Assembly (NCBI GenBank): GCA_019243635.1
Contig: JAFAUB010000044.1
Coordinates: 1-36,064, forward strand
Source of the DNA: Pseudonocardiales bacterium
GTDB lineage: Bacteria; Actinomycetota; Actinomycetes; Mycobacteriales; Pseudonocardiaceae
Direction: 5' to 3'
DNA: 36,064 nt
Every line of letters starts with the position of its first letter. Position 1 is the first letter of the stretch. Of this stretch, positions 16,520 through 25,806 are shown one piece after another. The position numbers were made by a program, and so were the translations under genes. The notes beneath the pieces were generated by a model that was given only the letters and a program-made list of their open reading frames with translations, was not told the DNA's origin and ran no database searches.

Positions 16520-17359
16520 ATGGTGGACAATCGGCCAGGGTCGGTTACCGCTGATCAGAAGGTTGTGTCGGTGGGCAGGAAGCAAAGACCGTTAAAAGTG
16601 ACCAACGAGGTGGAACATCTCGCCATGCGGCTGCGTGCGGTGCGGGCCGCTGCGCGCCTGACGGTGCGGAAGCTGGCGGAAAAGACGGGCTATGCGCACA
16701 GCACCGTGTCAAAGGCCGAGAGCGGCCGTCACCTGCCCTCGTGGGAGGTCGTCGAGGCGATCGTTCAGGCATGCGGCGACAATCCCGCCGATTGGCACTC
16801 GGCATGGCAGGCTGCGCAGCATCCAGTCCGACCTGCCGTGGCTGGGGGCCTCGCCGAGGAAACGACTCCGGCGCATATACCGGCGTCGGAAGAGCGGCTC
16901 GCGGGAACCCCTGACGGCCACCCCCGTCCGGTGCGGCGGCGCCGGGCACCGGCGACGGCGGGAAGCGGCGTCCTTGTCGTCGCCGTGATTCTCGTTCTGA
17001 TCGGGCTGATCACTATCGGGATCATCTCACTAAATGGTGACAAACGGGAGCAGGCGCACACTCCACTCTCGAGTGGATCTGCGGCCGTGTCACCGGTCAG
17101 CGGCGCGCCTCATTCCACTCTGTCACTGGCTGATGATACCGATCCGAGCTATGTGCCTGGATGCGCCTCACGCGCGATAGTCATGGAACACGATTCCGTG
17201 ACTGCCTCGGTCAACGGTACGGTGGACAGGCCAGTCGGGGAAGTGGAACTTCGTAAGGGCGGATCTGGATGCCTCGGTGGCTGGGCACGGTTTGTGCCGA
17301 ACCCCGACCTGCCCAACGGTTCGGCAACCACCCGCTGCCTCAGCGGTCCCACCGGATGA
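16520..17359 (+). CDS. Membrane-anchored XRE-type regulator with extracellular DUF2690-like domain
   Basis: A protein of 279 residues with three parts. Residues about 31-90 form an XRE helix-turn-helix (RLRAVRAAARLTVRKLAEKTG, then HSTVSKAESGRHLPSWEVVEAIV). A linker leads to one membrane helix at about 150-171 (VLVVAVILVLIGLITIGIISL). The C-terminal 70 residues outside the cell read DPSYVPGCASRA ... GEVELRKGGSGCLGGWARF. This repeats the DP..GC..A and LE.R....C...WAR pattern of the secreted neighbour. The layout is that of a one-component transmembrane sensor-regulator. ATG 16520 is the first start, and GTG 16565 (VSVGRK) is possible. The pair lies between the pdxS-PHP operon and pdxT, which are usually closer, so it looks inserted. 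Confidence 0.8.
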   Translation: MVDNRPGSVTADQKVVSVGRKQRPLKVTNEVEHLAMRLRAVRAAARLTVRKLAEKTGYAHSTVSKAESGRHLPSWEVVEAIVQACGDNPADWHSAWQAAQHPVRPAVAGGLAEETTPAHIPASEERLAGTPDGHPRPVRRRRAPATAGSGVLVVAVILVLIGLITIGIISLNGDKREQAHTPLSSGSAAVSPVSGAPHSTLSLADDTDPSYVPGCASRAIVMEHDSVTASVNGTVDRPVGEVELRKGGSGCLGGWARFVPNPDLPNGSATTRCLSGPTG

Positions 17360-17455
17360 CGCGATTTCGGCGCCGAGCGGTTGGACTGGTGGCCCGCTCG
17401 GGCCGGGCGGTGTCGTGGGCGCAGGGGCCTCCACACGGCGGCCTACCCTGGGTCT

Positions 17456-18148
17456 GTGACCGGGAACGGCCCGATTGTGGGGGTGCTCGCGCTGCAGGGT
17501 GATGCGCGGGAGCACCGGCGAGCACTGGCCTGCTGCGGGATGCGGAGCACCCTGGTGCGCCGGCCCGAGGAGCTCGCCGAGGTGGACGCGCTCATCCTGC
17601 CTGGTGGCGAGTCCACCACGATGAGCCGGTTGCTGGTCGCCTTCGACCTGATGGAACCACTGCGAGCCCGGCTGGCCGAGGGCATGCCGGCCTACGGTTC
17701 GTGCGCGGGGATGATCCTGCTCGGTCGAGAGGTCATCGACGGCAGGCCCGACCAGCGGCAGCTCGCGGCGCTGGACGTGGTGGTGCGCCGCAACGCGTTC
17801 GGTCGCCAGGTTGACTCCTTCGAGACCGATCTCGACTTCGCCGGTGTACCCGGCGCCCCGGTCCGGGCGGTGTTCATCCGCGCCCCCTGGGTGGAGCGGG
17901 CCGGTTCCGGCGTCGAGGTGCTGGCCAGGGTGCCCGACGTACCGGCCGCTGGCAGCGCCGCCGGTAGGATCGTGGCTGTTCGTCAACGCTGCGTGCTGGC
18001 CACCGCGTTCCATCCGGAGCTGACCGGCGACTGGCGGGTGCACAGGCTCTTCGGCGAGATGGTCCGCCAGTGCAGTGGCGACCGAGTGCAGTGGCGCCCG
18101 GGTGAACGCACTCGGGTGAGCGTGGCAAGCGAGAAAGAGCAGGTATGA
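17456..18148 (+). CDS. pdxT: Pyridoxal 5'-phosphate synthase, glutaminase subunit PdxT
   Basis: A class I glutamine amidotransferase of 230 residues that feeds ammonia to PdxS. The catalytic triad is visible as Cys83 ([10 protein letters not shown]), His186 and Glu188 (AFHPELTGD), and the oxyanion/substrate loop GGESTT is at 50-55. [13 protein letters not shown] is the conserved PdxT stretch. GTG 17456 gives the usual start ([16 protein letters not shown]). The longer frame from 17381 is unconserved. The stop overlaps the YebC gene as ATGA. Here pdxT is 2.8 kb away from pdxS, with the PHP gene and the DUF2690 pair in between. Confidence 0.96.
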   Translation: MTGNGPIVGVLALQGDAREHRRALACCGMRSTLVRRPEELAEVDALILPGGESTTMSRLLVAFDLMEPLRARLAEGMPAYGSCAGMILLGREVIDGRPDQRQLAALDVVVRRNAFGRQVDSFETDLDFAGVPGAPVRAVFIRAPWVERAGSGVEVLARVPDVPAAGSAAGRIVAVRQRCVLATAFHPELTGDWRVHRLFGEMVRQCSGDRVQWRPGERTRVSVASEKEQV

Positions 18149-18897
18149 GCGGCCATTCGAAATGGGCGACCACCAAGCACAAGAAGGCCGTGGTCGATGC
18201 CAAGCGCGGCAAGCTCTTCGCGAAGTTGATCAAGAATATCGAGGTGGCGGCGCGCACCGGTGGTGGTGACCCGGACGGCAACCCGACGCTGTACGACGCG
18301 ATTCAGAAGGCTCGCAGGACCTCGGTGCCCACCGACAACATCGACCGGGCGGTCAAGCGTGGCTCTGGTGCCGATGCCGGCGGCGCCGACTACCAGACGA
18401 TCATGTACGAGGGGTACGGGCCTGGCGGGGTGGCCTTGCTCATCGAGTGCCTCACCGACAACCGCAACCGGGCGGCCTCCGAGGTCCGCACCGCGATGAC
18501 CCGCAACGGCGCCGCGATGGCCGATCCCGGGTCCGTGTCGTTCCTGTTCAGCCGCAAGGGCCTGGTGACCGTGCCCCAGCAGCGCGGTATCTCCGAGGAC
18601 GACGTGCTGGCTGCGGTGCTCGACGCCGGTGCCGAGGAGGTCAACGACCTGGGTGACTCTTTCGAGGTGATCTCCGAGGCGACCGACCTCATCGCGGTGC
18701 GCACCGCGTTGCAGCGTGCCGGCATCGACTACGACTCCGCCGAGGCGAGCTTCCTGCCCTCGGCGAGTACTCCGCTGGACGCCGACACCGCCCGCAGAGT
18801 CTTCAAGCTGATCGACGCCCTAGAGGACTGCGACGACGTCCACAACGTCTACGCCAACTTCGACGTCCCCGACGACGTGCTCGCCGGGTTGGGCTGA
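18145..18897 (+). CDS. YebC/PmpR family DNA-binding or translation-related protein
   Basis: A protein of 250 residues with the invariant start [25 protein letters not shown] and the family blocks [31 protein letters not shown] and NRAASEVR. Members are described as transcriptional regulators, and recent work links some to ribosome rescue at polyproline stalls; which applies here cannot be told. ATG 18145 overlaps the pdxT stop, with GAGCAGG shortly before it. Length and sequence are normal for the family, and the pdxT-yebC order is the same as in M. tuberculosis. Confidence 0.95.
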   Translation: MSGHSKWATTKHKKAVVDAKRGKLFAKLIKNIEVAARTGGGDPDGNPTLYDAIQKARRTSVPTDNIDRAVKRGSGADAGGADYQTIMYEGYGPGGVALLIECLTDNRNRAASEVRTAMTRNGAAMADPGSVSFLFSRKGLVTVPQQRGISEDDVLAAVLDAGAEEVNDLGDSFEVISEATDLIAVRTALQRAGIDYDSAEASFLPSASTPLDADTARRVFKLIDALEDCDDVHNVYANFDVPDDVLAGLG

Positions 18898-18909
18898 TCT
18901 TCCGCATTC

Positions 18910-18959
18910 AGCGGGCTGAGCGGGGTGAACGGCGCCCGGATAACCACGTTGAGCCCGCT
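18910..18959 (+). terminator. Possible terminator after yebC
   Basis: AGCGGGCT at 18910-18917 can pair with AGCCCGCT at 18952-18959, with a 34-base loop. The long loop and lack of a T-tract make this a weak terminator candidate between yebC and the SOS-regulated ruv genes. Confidence 0.3.
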
Positions 18960-18988
18960 CAAGGTGGGGATGGGGCAGAGGGTAGGGT

Positions 18989-19004
18989 TCGAACGAGTGT
19001 TCGT
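18989..19004 (+). promoter_or_regulatory. LexA-binding SOS box upstream of ruvCAB
   Basis: TCGAACGAGTGTTCGT at 18989-19004 matches the actinobacterial/Bacillus-type LexA operator, in which GAAC and GTTC are separated by four bases and flanked by TC and GA-like bases. It lies 18 bases before the ruvC start codon, so LexA bound here would block transcription or its start. This is direct evidence that the Holliday-junction genes are induced by DNA damage. Confidence 0.9.
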
Positions 19005-19021
19005 TCGTGGTGGGAGGTGTG

Positions 19022-19597
19022 GTGCGGGTACTGGGGGTGGATCCGGGGTTGACCCGGTGCGGGCTGGGAGTGGTTGAGGGGGGGGGTGGGCGCGCGGTCA
19101 GCTGTGTGGCCGTCGATGTCGTGCGTACCTCGCCCGAGGTTGACCTCGGTGCGCGGCTGGTCGCGGTGGCCGATGTCGTGGAGCGTTGGCTGGCCGAGCA
19201 CCGTCCCGACGTGGTCGCGGTGGAGCGGGTGTTCAGCCAGCACAATGTGCGCACCGCGATGGGCACTGCGCAGGTCGGCGGGGTCGTGGCACTGATCGCG
19301 GCCCGCCGAGGGCTGACGGTCGTCTTCCACACCCCCAGCGAGGTCAAAGCCGCCGTCACCGGGTCCGGCCGGGCCGGTAAGGAACAGGTCACCACTATGA
19401 TCACCCGACTGCTCGCGCTGCCCGCCAAGCCGCGGCCGGCGGACGCCGCCGACGCGCTGGCGCTGGCTGTCTGCCACTTGTGGCGAGCCCCGATGACACA
19501 GCGGCTCGCCCAGGCGCGGGCCCAGTCGGCGCGGCTCGCCGCGGCCCACCGGGCGAGGGTGGTCGCCGCGGCCCGTCAGGCGGGAGCGGTGCGGTGA
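19022..19597 (+). CDS. ruvC: Holliday junction resolvase RuvC
   Basis: Endonuclease of 191 residues that cuts four-way junctions bound by RuvAB. The acidic catalytic residues are Asp7 (VLGVDPG), Glu68 (AVERVF), Asp141 and Asp144 ([10 protein letters not shown]). The RuvC signature [14 protein letters not shown] follows Glu68. GTG 19022 is chosen because GGGAGG lies a few bases upstream and the protein then begins [14 protein letters not shown] like its relatives. GTG 19007 would add five residues. It is preceded by the SOS box and overlaps ruvA as GTGA. Confidence 0.96.
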   Translation: MRVLGVDPGLTRCGLGVVEGGGGRAVSCVAVDVVRTSPEVDLGARLVAVADVVERWLAEHRPDVVAVERVFSQHNVRTAMGTAQVGGVVALIAARRGLTVVFHTPSEVKAAVTGSGRAGKEQVTTMITRLLALPAKPRPADAADALALAVCHLWRAPMTQRLAQARAQSARLAAAHRARVVAAARQAGAVR

Positions 19598-20205
19598 TCT
19601 CCTCGGTGCGTGGACCGGTGCTCGCCGTCGAGTTGGATCACGCCGTGGTCGAGGTCGGCGGAGTCGGGTTGGCGGTGCACGCCGTTCCGGCCACCCTGGC
19701 CACCCTGCGGCGTGGCGAACAGGCCCGGCTCGCCACGTCGCTGGTGGTGCGCGAGGACTCGCTGACGCTGTACGGCTTCACCGACGTCGCGGCTCGGGAG
19801 TTGTTCGTGCTGCTGCAGACCGTCTCCGGGGTGGGACCGCGGCTCGCCCTGGCGATGCTCGCCGTTCTCGAACCGGACACGCTGCGGACGGCGCTCGCCG
19901 AGGGCGACCTCACTGTGCTCACCCGGGTGCCGGGCATCGGACGCAAGGGCGCCGAGCGGCTGGTCGTGGAGCTGCGGGACAAGGTCGGGGTGCTCGCCCC
20001 TGCCGCATCGGGGCCGGTTGCTCGCGGTGGTGGCACGATGCGGACCCGGGTGACCGAGGCGCTGGTCGGGCTCGGGTTCGCGGCCCGGCAGGCCGAGCAG
20101 GCCGTGGATGCTGTGCTGACCGAGGCCGATCCCGAGGCGGCGCATACCTCGGATACCTCGGCGGTGCTGCGCAGCGCGCTGACTCGGCTGGGCCGAAACC
20201 GGTGA
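19594..20205 (+). CDS. ruvA: Holliday junction DNA helicase subunit RuvA
   Basis: Junction-binding protein of 203 residues that loads RuvB. The N-terminal OB-fold domain ([12 protein letters not shown] ... YGFTD) is followed by two helix-hairpin-helix motifs ([16 protein letters not shown] and [19 protein letters not shown]). A flexible linker and the C-terminal RuvB-binding domain ([18 protein letters not shown]) complete the protein. GTG 19594 overlaps the ruvC stop, and the ruvA stop overlaps ruvB, so all three are co-translated. Confidence 0.96.
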   Translation: MISSVRGPVLAVELDHAVVEVGGVGLAVHAVPATLATLRRGEQARLATSLVVREDSLTLYGFTDVAARELFVLLQTVSGVGPRLALAMLAVLEPDTLRTALAEGDLTVLTRVPGIGRKGAERLVVELRDKVGVLAPAASGPVARGGGTMRTRVTEALVGLGFAARQAEQAVDAVLTEADPEAAHTSDTSAVLRSALTRLGRNR

Positions 20206-21242
20206 GCACCCAGCGACCGGTCTCGGCCGTGGTGGACCCGGCGGACGTCGAGCTGGAGAGCACCCTGCGGCCACGCCGGCTGCCTGAGTTCATCGGCCAG
20301 GCCCGGGTGCGCGAGCAGCTGGAACTGGTGTTGGAGGGCGCTCGGCGGCGCGGCACCGCGCCGGACCACGTGCTGCTGTCCGGTCCTCCGGGGTTGGGCA
20401 AGACAAGCCTCGCGATGATCATCGCCGCGGAGCTGGGCAGCGCGATCCGGGTGACGTCGGGACCGGCGTTGGAGCGTGCCGGAGACCTCGCCGCGATGCT
20501 GTCCAACCTCGTCGAGGGTGACGTGTTGTTCATCGACGAGATCCACCGGGTGGCTCGGCCCGCTGAGGAGATGCTCTACCTCGCGATGGAGGACTTCCGG
20601 GTCGACGTGGTGGTCGGCAAGGGTCCCGGGGCCACCTCCATCCCCCTGGAGATCGCCCCGTTCACGCTGGTCGGGGCTACCACGCGGTCCGGTGCGCTGA
20701 CCAGCCCGCTGCGGGACCGGTTCGGGTTCACCGCGCATATGGAGTTCTACGAGCCCCACGAGCTCGAGCTGGTGCTGCACCGCTCGGCCGGCATCCTCGG
20801 GGTAGACCTGCGCCCCGATGGCGGCCCCGAGATCGCCGCCCGTTCCCGGGGCACGCCCCGGATCGCCAACCGCCTGCTGCGCCGGGTTCGTGACTACGCC
20901 GAGGTCCGAGCCGACGGCGCCATCACCCTCGAGGTGGCCCGCGCCGGCCTGGCCGTCTATGACGTCGACGAACTCGGTCTGGACCGGCTGGACCGCGCCG
21001 TGCTCACCGCGCTGGTGCGGACCTTCGGCGGTGGGCCGGTCGGGGTGTCCACCATCGCCGTCGCCGTCGGCGAGGAGCCGGCTACCGTGGAGGAGGTGTG
21101 CGAGCCTTTCCTGGTCCGCGCCGGCATGCTCGCCCGCACCCCGCGCGGCCGGGTAGCCACCGCCGCCGCGTGGCGACACCTGCGGCTGGAGCCGCCCGCC
21201 GATGCTCTCGTGGACCCCGCACCCACGCTGTTCGAGGCGTGA
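20202..21242 (+). CDS. ruvB: Holliday junction branch migration ATPase RuvB
   Basis: AAA+ motor of 346 residues. Walker A is GPPGLGKT at 61-68 and Walker B is IDEIH at 111-115, with sensor I GATTRSG and the arginine-finger region SPLRDRFG. The C-terminal winged helix ([29 protein letters not shown]) is complete. GTG 20202 overlaps the ruvA stop as GTGA. The gene ends the SOS-controlled ruvCAB operon. The next gene runs in the opposite direction 36 bases later. Confidence 0.97.
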   Translation: MSTQRPVSAVVDPADVELESTLRPRRLPEFIGQARVREQLELVLEGARRRGTAPDHVLLSGPPGLGKTSLAMIIAAELGSAIRVTSGPALERAGDLAAMLSNLVEGDVLFIDEIHRVARPAEEMLYLAMEDFRVDVVVGKGPGATSIPLEIAPFTLVGATTRSGALTSPLRDRFGFTAHMEFYEPHELELVLHRSAGILGVDLRPDGGPEIAARSRGTPRIANRLLRRVRDYAEVRADGAITLEVARAGLAVYDVDELGLDRLDRAVLTALVRTFGGGPVGVSTIAVAVGEEPATVEEVCEPFLVRAGMLARTPRGRVATAAAWRHLRLEPPADALVDPAPTLFEA

Positions 21243-21278
21243 GACCTGCTTGCGGGGTCGAACGACTGACATCGGGAC

Positions 21279-21815
21279 TCAGAGCCCGCCCAACCACAGT
21301 CCGACCCCGACGATGAGGGCTCCTCCGAAAACGACCTGGATGAGGGAGCGGCGAAGGGCGACCTCCAGGTAACGCTTGCGGACGAAGGCGATCACCGTGA
21401 GCTCGATGGCGACCACGACCGCCGCGACCGCCAGCGCGACGGCCCGGTCGGAGACCAGGAACGGCAAGGCGTGAAAGACGCCACCCACGGTAGTCATCCC
21501 CCCGGTGACCGAGCCTCGGGTGATGGCCGACCCCCGGCCGGTCTGGCCGCCGTCGTCGGAGAGCGCTTCGGACAGTCCCATGCTGATGCCGGCTCCCAGC
21601 GCGGTAGCCAGCCCGACCAGCAGCGCGGCGTGTGAGCTCGACAGCAAGGCCACGGCGAAGATGGGCGCGAGCGTCGACAGCGTTCCGTCGATGAGCCCTA
21701 CCAGACCCGGCTGGACGTACTGGAGGACGAAGGCTCGCTCGTCCGCCTTGATGCGGCGGCGCAGGGTGGTCGCGAAGCCGGCGCCCAGCTGCGCCGCTGG
21801 GTCGGCGGCAGTCAT
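21279..21815 (-). CDS. VIT/CCC1-type integral membrane protein
   Basis: A protein of about 178 residues with several membrane helices. The pattern YVQPGLVGLIDGTLSTLAPIFAVAL, ALGAGISMGLSEALSD, GGMTTVGGVFHALPF, and two more C-terminal helices resembles the vacuolar iron transporter (VIT1/CCC1) superfamily. A GxSMGxSE-like helix and a charged ADERAF stretch precede the first helix. Metal transport is a family-based guess. The start is uncertain: ATG 21815 (MTAADPAAQLG) looks best, ATG 21827 is close, and the frame is open to 21971 with unconserved residues. No clear Shine-Dalgarno was found for any of them. Confidence 0.75.
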   Translation of the reverse strand: MTAADPAAQLGAGFATTLRRRIKADERAFVLQYVQPGLVGLIDGTLSTLAPIFAVALLSSSHAALLVGLATALGAGISMGLSEALSDDGGQTGRGSAITRGSVTGGMTTVGGVFHALPFLVSDRAVALAVAAVVVAIELTVIAFVRKRYLEVALRRSLIQVVFGGALIVGVGLWLGGL

Positions 21816-22257
21816 CACGGGGACCATCGTGGCCGTTGCCCCGGTGGAGGTGAACCTCATACCGGTAGTGGCGGCGCCGCCGGGGACCAGCGCATGAGGG
21901 CCCAAGGCGCGGGTGTTCAGGGCATGGGCGCTCGGGGTACAGCGAGGCCTGGAGTAACGGTGCGACGGCATGGCGGAACCCTAGGGAATCGACTGTTACC
22001 GCTTCGAAACCTGAGAGCCGTGGTTTCACCGCAGCGCCCACAGGTCCGCGGCGGGCGACGAGGGACGCCCTGGTTGCTCCGATCGGCGGTGGTGGCTGCG
22101 CCGTTCGGACGGCGCCGTGTTCAGGGTGCCGGTCGGCGGCGCCCACCGCGCGAGGCATCGCCACCGGGAATCCCCGGGATCCATCGACGCCGAGAGACCC
22201 GTGTGCGGCGCGACCTGGCACACTCGGTGGCGCAACGCTGATGGTGATCGGAGAACC
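21816..22257. other. Spacer between the VIT-type gene and yajC
   Basis: Holds the divergent promoters of the VIT-type gene and the yajC-secDF operon. The frames crossing it on either strand have no recognisable features and no start signals. Nothing else was recognised. Confidence 0.4.
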
Positions 22258-22614
22258 ATGAATCCCCAGTTCCTGTCGCTGCTGCTCATCGCCATGCTCG
22301 CGCTGCTGTTGATGATGAACTCCCGCCGGCAGAAGCGGGCGGTGGCTGACGCGCGACAGCTGCAGAGCTCGCTGACCAACGGCGACCGAGTGGTGACCAC
22401 CTCCGGCCTGCACGGAACCGTCGTAGGCAGCGCGGAGGAGACCACGGTCGACCTGGAGATCGCTCCGGGAGTGCGTACCAGGTGGTTGCGGGCCGCGATC
22501 CGAGAAAAGATCACTGAGGACGAGGAGAGCGCTGAGGACAATGCCGATCCGGCCGCGGCCGGCGCGCCACTGCCAGCCCCCCTCGACGGTAGCGCTCGCG
22601 CCGACAAGTCCTGA
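22258..22614 (+). CDS. yajC: Preprotein translocase auxiliary subunit YajC
   Basis: A protein of 118 residues with one N-terminal membrane helix (FLSLLLIAMLALLLMMN, about 4-20) and the family core QLQSSLTNGDRVVTTSGLHGTVVG. An acidic tail follows. YajC associates with SecDF at the Sec channel, and the gene lies just upstream of secD and secF. ATG 22258 has CGGAGA four bases upstream. The longer frame from 22117 is not conserved. Confidence 0.93.
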   Translation: MNPQFLSLLLIAMLALLLMMNSRRQKRAVADARQLQSSLTNGDRVVTTSGLHGTVVGSAEETTVDLEIAPGVRTRWLRAAIREKITEDEESAEDNADPAAAGAPLPAPLDGSARADKS

Positions 22615-22756
22615 CCGACGTGGTGCGGGGCGGTACGCTCGCGCATCCGATCCACCGTGTCTGCGTCGATCACGGCGCTGGCACAGTGGAGCCCGCGGCC
22701 GGTCGCCGGTGCTGGTGCCCGGCGCAGTGAGCTGTTAACGAGGAGAACCACCCACC

Positions 22757-24358
22757 GTGGCACCACCGGCCGGGCGCTTCCGCCCCTGGCGCAACCTGGC
22801 GGTCTTCGCTGGGATCGTCGTCGTCCTGTACTCGCTCGTCTTGTTCACCGGCGGCGGGGGTCCTACCCCGAAGCTGGGCATCGACCTGAAGGGCGGCACC
22901 CGAGTGACCCTCACCGCCCGGACCGTCGACGGCCGGCCACCGTCGCGGGAGTCCCTCGACCAGGCCCGGCAGATCATCGAGCAACGGGTCAACGGCATCG
23001 GCGTGAGCGGCGCCGAGGTCGTGCTCGACGGGACCAACCTGGTCATCACGGTGCCGGGTGCGAACGGCGACCAGGCTCGCACCCTGGGACAGACCGCCAA
23101 GCTGTACTTCCGGACGGTCATCTCCGAGGAGCCGGCGGGGGCGCCCACACCGCCGACGCCGACGCCCACCGCACCTCCGACGCCGGCGGCACCTCACACC
23201 AGCGTGCCGCCGCCGGTCGGCGGCGCCCCGGCGGAGTCGGCCGACCCCCAGGTCGCCGCGCAGATCCGGCAGGCCCGGGCGCGGCTGCAGAGCAAGGACC
23301 CAGCGGTGCAGCAGCAGGCGTTGGCCGCACTGAACTGCGCGGCTCCCAACCCCTTGCGCGGCAACGACGACCCGAGCCTGCCGCTGGTCACCTGCGACCA
23401 GCGGCACACCGCCAAGTACCTGCTCGGGCCCGCGTTCCTGTCCGGCGAGCAGATCTCCAGCGCATCGGCCGGCCCGAACCCGCAGAGCACCGGTTATGAG
23501 GTGGACCTGAGGTTCAAACCCCAGGGCGAGGACATCTGGGCCAAGTACACCGCGAGCAACATCGGCAAGCAGGCCGCATTCGCGCTGGATGGCGACGTGG
23601 TGTCGGCACCGCAGATCCAGGCGGCGATCCTGCCTGGCCAGCAGACCAGCATCACCGGCAGCTTCACCCAGACCGAGGCCCAGAACCTGGCCAACGTGCT
23701 CAAGTACGGCTCGTTGCCGCTGTCCTTCCAGTCCTCGGAGTCCCAGACGGTGTCGGCCACCCTGGGCCTGGCCTCGTTGCGCGCGGGACTGCTCGCCGGG
23801 GCGCTCGGGTTGGCCGTGGTGTTCGTCTACTGCCTGTTCTACTACCGGGCACTCGGGGTGCTGACGATCTTGTCTCTGGCGTTGTCCGGGCTGGTCGTCT
23901 ACGCCGTGCTGGTGCTGCTCGGGCGGTGGATCGGCTTCACCCTCGACCTGGCCGGTGTCGCCGGCTTCATCGTCGCTATCGGCATCACCGCAGACTCCTT
24001 CGTGATCTTCTTCGAGCGTCTCAAGGACGAGGTGCGGGACGGCCGGACCTTCCGCTCCGCGGTACCCAGGGCCTGGGTCCGGGCCCGCCGCACCATCCTG
24101 TCGGCGGATGCGGTGAGCTTCCTGGCCGCTGCGGTGCTCTACGTTCTGGCGGTAGGGCAGGTGAAGGGTTTCGCCTTCACCCTCGGCATGTCCACGGTGC
24201 TGGACCTGGTGGTGGTCTTCCTGGCCACGCACCCACTGGTGGCGATGGCCTCGCGGTCCCGGCTGTTCTCCCAGCCGGGGCTGTCCGGGCTCGGGGCCGC
24301 GCAGCGAGCCGGAGTCGCAAGCCGATCGGCGCTGGCCGCCGTGGGGAAGGGGGCCTGA
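22757..24358 (+). CDS. secD: Protein translocase subunit SecD
   Basis: A protein of 533 residues that uses the proton gradient to help pull proteins out of the Sec channel. It has one N-terminal membrane helix, a periplasm-type P1 domain starting with the hallmark LGIDLKGGTRV at about 36-46, and the C-terminal block of five helices with FVIAxGITADSFVIFFERLKDE. A Pro/Ala/Thr-rich insert of about 30 residues sits near 132-160 between two parts of P1; such inserts are seen in actinobacterial SecD. GTG 22757 has AGGAG ten bases upstream. SecF follows after one base. Confidence 0.96.
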   Translation: MAPPAGRFRPWRNLAVFAGIVVVLYSLVLFTGGGGPTPKLGIDLKGGTRVTLTARTVDGRPPSRESLDQARQIIEQRVNGIGVSGAEVVLDGTNLVITVPGANGDQARTLGQTAKLYFRTVISEEPAGAPTPPTPTPTAPPTPAAPHTSVPPPVGGAPAESADPQVAAQIRQARARLQSKDPAVQQQALAALNCAAPNPLRGNDDPSLPLVTCDQRHTAKYLLGPAFLSGEQISSASAGPNPQSTGYEVDLRFKPQGEDIWAKYTASNIGKQAAFALDGDVVSAPQIQAAILPGQQTSITGSFTQTEAQNLANVLKYGSLPLSFQSSESQTVSATLGLASLRAGLLAGALGLAVVFVYCLFYYRALGVLTILSLALSGLVVYAVLVLLGRWIGFTLDLAGVAGFIVAIGITADSFVIFFERLKDEVRDGRTFRSAVPRAWVRARRTILSADAVSFLAAAVLYVLAVGQVKGFAFTLGMSTVLDLVVVFLATHPLVAMASRSRLFSQPGLSGLGAAQRAGVASRSALAAVGKGA

Positions 24359-24359
24359 G

Positions 24360-25577
24360 ATGGCGGGCACGCTGGGGCGCCTCTACAGCGGGACCGGTGT
24401 TTTCGACGTCGTCGGCAGGCGGCGGGTCTGGTACTCGTTGTCCGGCCTGCTCGTCGTGGTCTGCCTCGCGTCGATCCTGCTGCGCGGGTTCAACCTCGGC
24501 ATCGACTTCGAGGGCGGCACCCAGGTACAGCTCCCGGCGCAGGGCGCCGGCGGCCGGATCACCACCCAGCAGGCCGAGCGGGTCTTCACCGACACGGTGG
24601 GCAGGCCTCCCGCGTCGGTGCAGACCGTGGGAACCGGTGCCGCGGCGAGCATCCTGATCAGCTCCTCGGCGCTGGACACCCGCACGTCGTTCGTCCTGAA
24701 ACACGCGCTGTACGAGCGGCTGCGCCTGCTCGGCACAGCCGGGCGACCCAGTGAGCAGGCGATCAGCGACAGCGCGGTGAGCGCGACGTGGGGCGGTGAG
24801 ATCAGCCGGCAGGCGCTGATCGCGCTGCTGGTGTTCCTCGGCCTGGTGAGCGCGTTCCTCGCGGTGTATTTCGAGCCTCGGATGGCGCTCGCGGCGCTGA
24901 TCGCGCTGGTGCACGACGTGCTGGTGACCGCGGGGATCTACTCGCTGGTCGGTTTCGAGGTGACGCCGGCGTCAGTGATCGGCTTGCTCACCATCCTCGG
25001 GTTCTCGCTGTACGACACCGTGGTCGTGTTCGACAAGGTCCAGGAGAACACCCGCGGGCTGCTCGGGCTGACCCGACGGACCTATGCCGAGGCCGCCAAT
25101 CTCGCGGTCAACCAGACTCTGATGCGTTCGATCAACACCTCCTTGATCGCGGTGCTGCCGGTGCTCAGCCTGCTGGTGGTCGGCGTCGGTCTGCTCGGCG
25201 TCGGGACTCTCAAGGACCTCGCCTTGGTGCAGATGATCGGTATCATGGCCGGGGCGATGTCCTCGATCTTCCTGGCGACCCCCTTGATGGTCGACCTCAC
25301 GATGCGCCGGCCGGCCTACCGGCAGCAAGCCGAGCGGGTGGCCGCACGCCGGGAGAAGTCGGCTCGCCGAACCGCCTCGGAGTCTGGACGCTCTGCGCAG
25401 GAGGGCGAGACCCCGTCGACGGCGACCGGCCCCACAGCCCCAGCCGAGGACGCACTGGCGCCGGCCGCGACGACCGCCAAGGTCGGCAAAACCGCGTCTG
25501 GGGGTCGGCGGCGCGGCCACCCCGCAGGCAAGAGCGGCAGACCATCCGGCAAGGCCGGCAGGTCCTCGGGCCGCTGA
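24360..25577 (+). CDS. secF: Protein translocase subunit SecF
   Basis: A protein of 405 residues, partner of SecD. The N-terminal helix is followed by the hallmark GIDFEGGTQVQ at about 44-54. Later comes the membrane block with ALIALVHDVLVTAGIYSL, GFSLYDTVVVFDKVQEN and NQTLMRSINTSLIAVLPVLSLLVVG. The last 90 residues are a basic, Ala/Gly-rich cytoplasmic tail. The start ATG 24360 is one base after the secD stop, so the pair is made together. A short GC hairpin overlaps the stop codon. Confidence 0.96.
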   Translation: MAGTLGRLYSGTGVFDVVGRRRVWYSLSGLLVVVCLASILLRGFNLGIDFEGGTQVQLPAQGAGGRITTQQAERVFTDTVGRPPASVQTVGTGAAASILISSSALDTRTSFVLKHALYERLRLLGTAGRPSEQAISDSAVSATWGGEISRQALIALLVFLGLVSAFLAVYFEPRMALAALIALVHDVLVTAGIYSLVGFEVTPASVIGLLTILGFSLYDTVVVFDKVQENTRGLLGLTRRTYAEAANLAVNQTLMRSINTSLIAVLPVLSLLVVGVGLLGVGTLKDLALVQMIGIMAGAMSSIFLATPLMVDLTMRRPAYRQQAERVAARREKSARRTASESGRSAQEGETPSTATGPTAPAEDALAPAATTAKVGKTASGGRRRGHPAGKSGRPSGKAGRSSGR

Positions 25578-25584
25578 CAGCGGC
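25570..25584 (+). terminator. GC hairpin at the end of secF
   Basis: GCCGCT at 25570-25575 pairs with AGCGGC at 25579-25584 across a three-base loop, overlapping the secF stop codon. There is no T-run, as is common for actinobacterial terminators. It would end the yajC-secDF transcript. Confidence 0.35.
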
Positions 25585-25615
25585 TGGGTACCTCGACTAC
25601 ACTCAGTTATGATAA

Positions 25616-25644
25616 TTGCACAGAGTAATAATTCCCTGATAAAC
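25616..25644 (+). promoter_or_regulatory. Promoter-like sequence upstream of the pseudokinase gene
   Basis: TTGCAC at 25616-25621 and ATAAAC at 25639-25644 are separated by 17 bases, inside an unusually AT-rich patch (about 25595-25665) of an otherwise very GC-rich region. It would give a leader of about 150 bases before the next gene at 25807. A sigma-70-type promoter is the simplest reading. Confidence 0.45.
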
Positions 25645-25806
25645 GGCCAGTGTTTTTGACTCCCATCACCTATGTGGTGTGTTGTCGCTCCATGTCCTTG
25701 CCTCCACGCCCGTTTGAGAGAACGCTCTGTAGTCAGGCGCCGGATATCGCTCCGGGGAGTGAGGGGTACGGGGCGGCACCGTGCGGGCGACCAGGGAGGA
25801 CCGGGG

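Noticed and set aside
18981..19003. GGTTCGAAC as a tRNA T-loop
   Set aside because: No acceptor stem or anticodon arm can be folded around it; the sequence is the LexA box.
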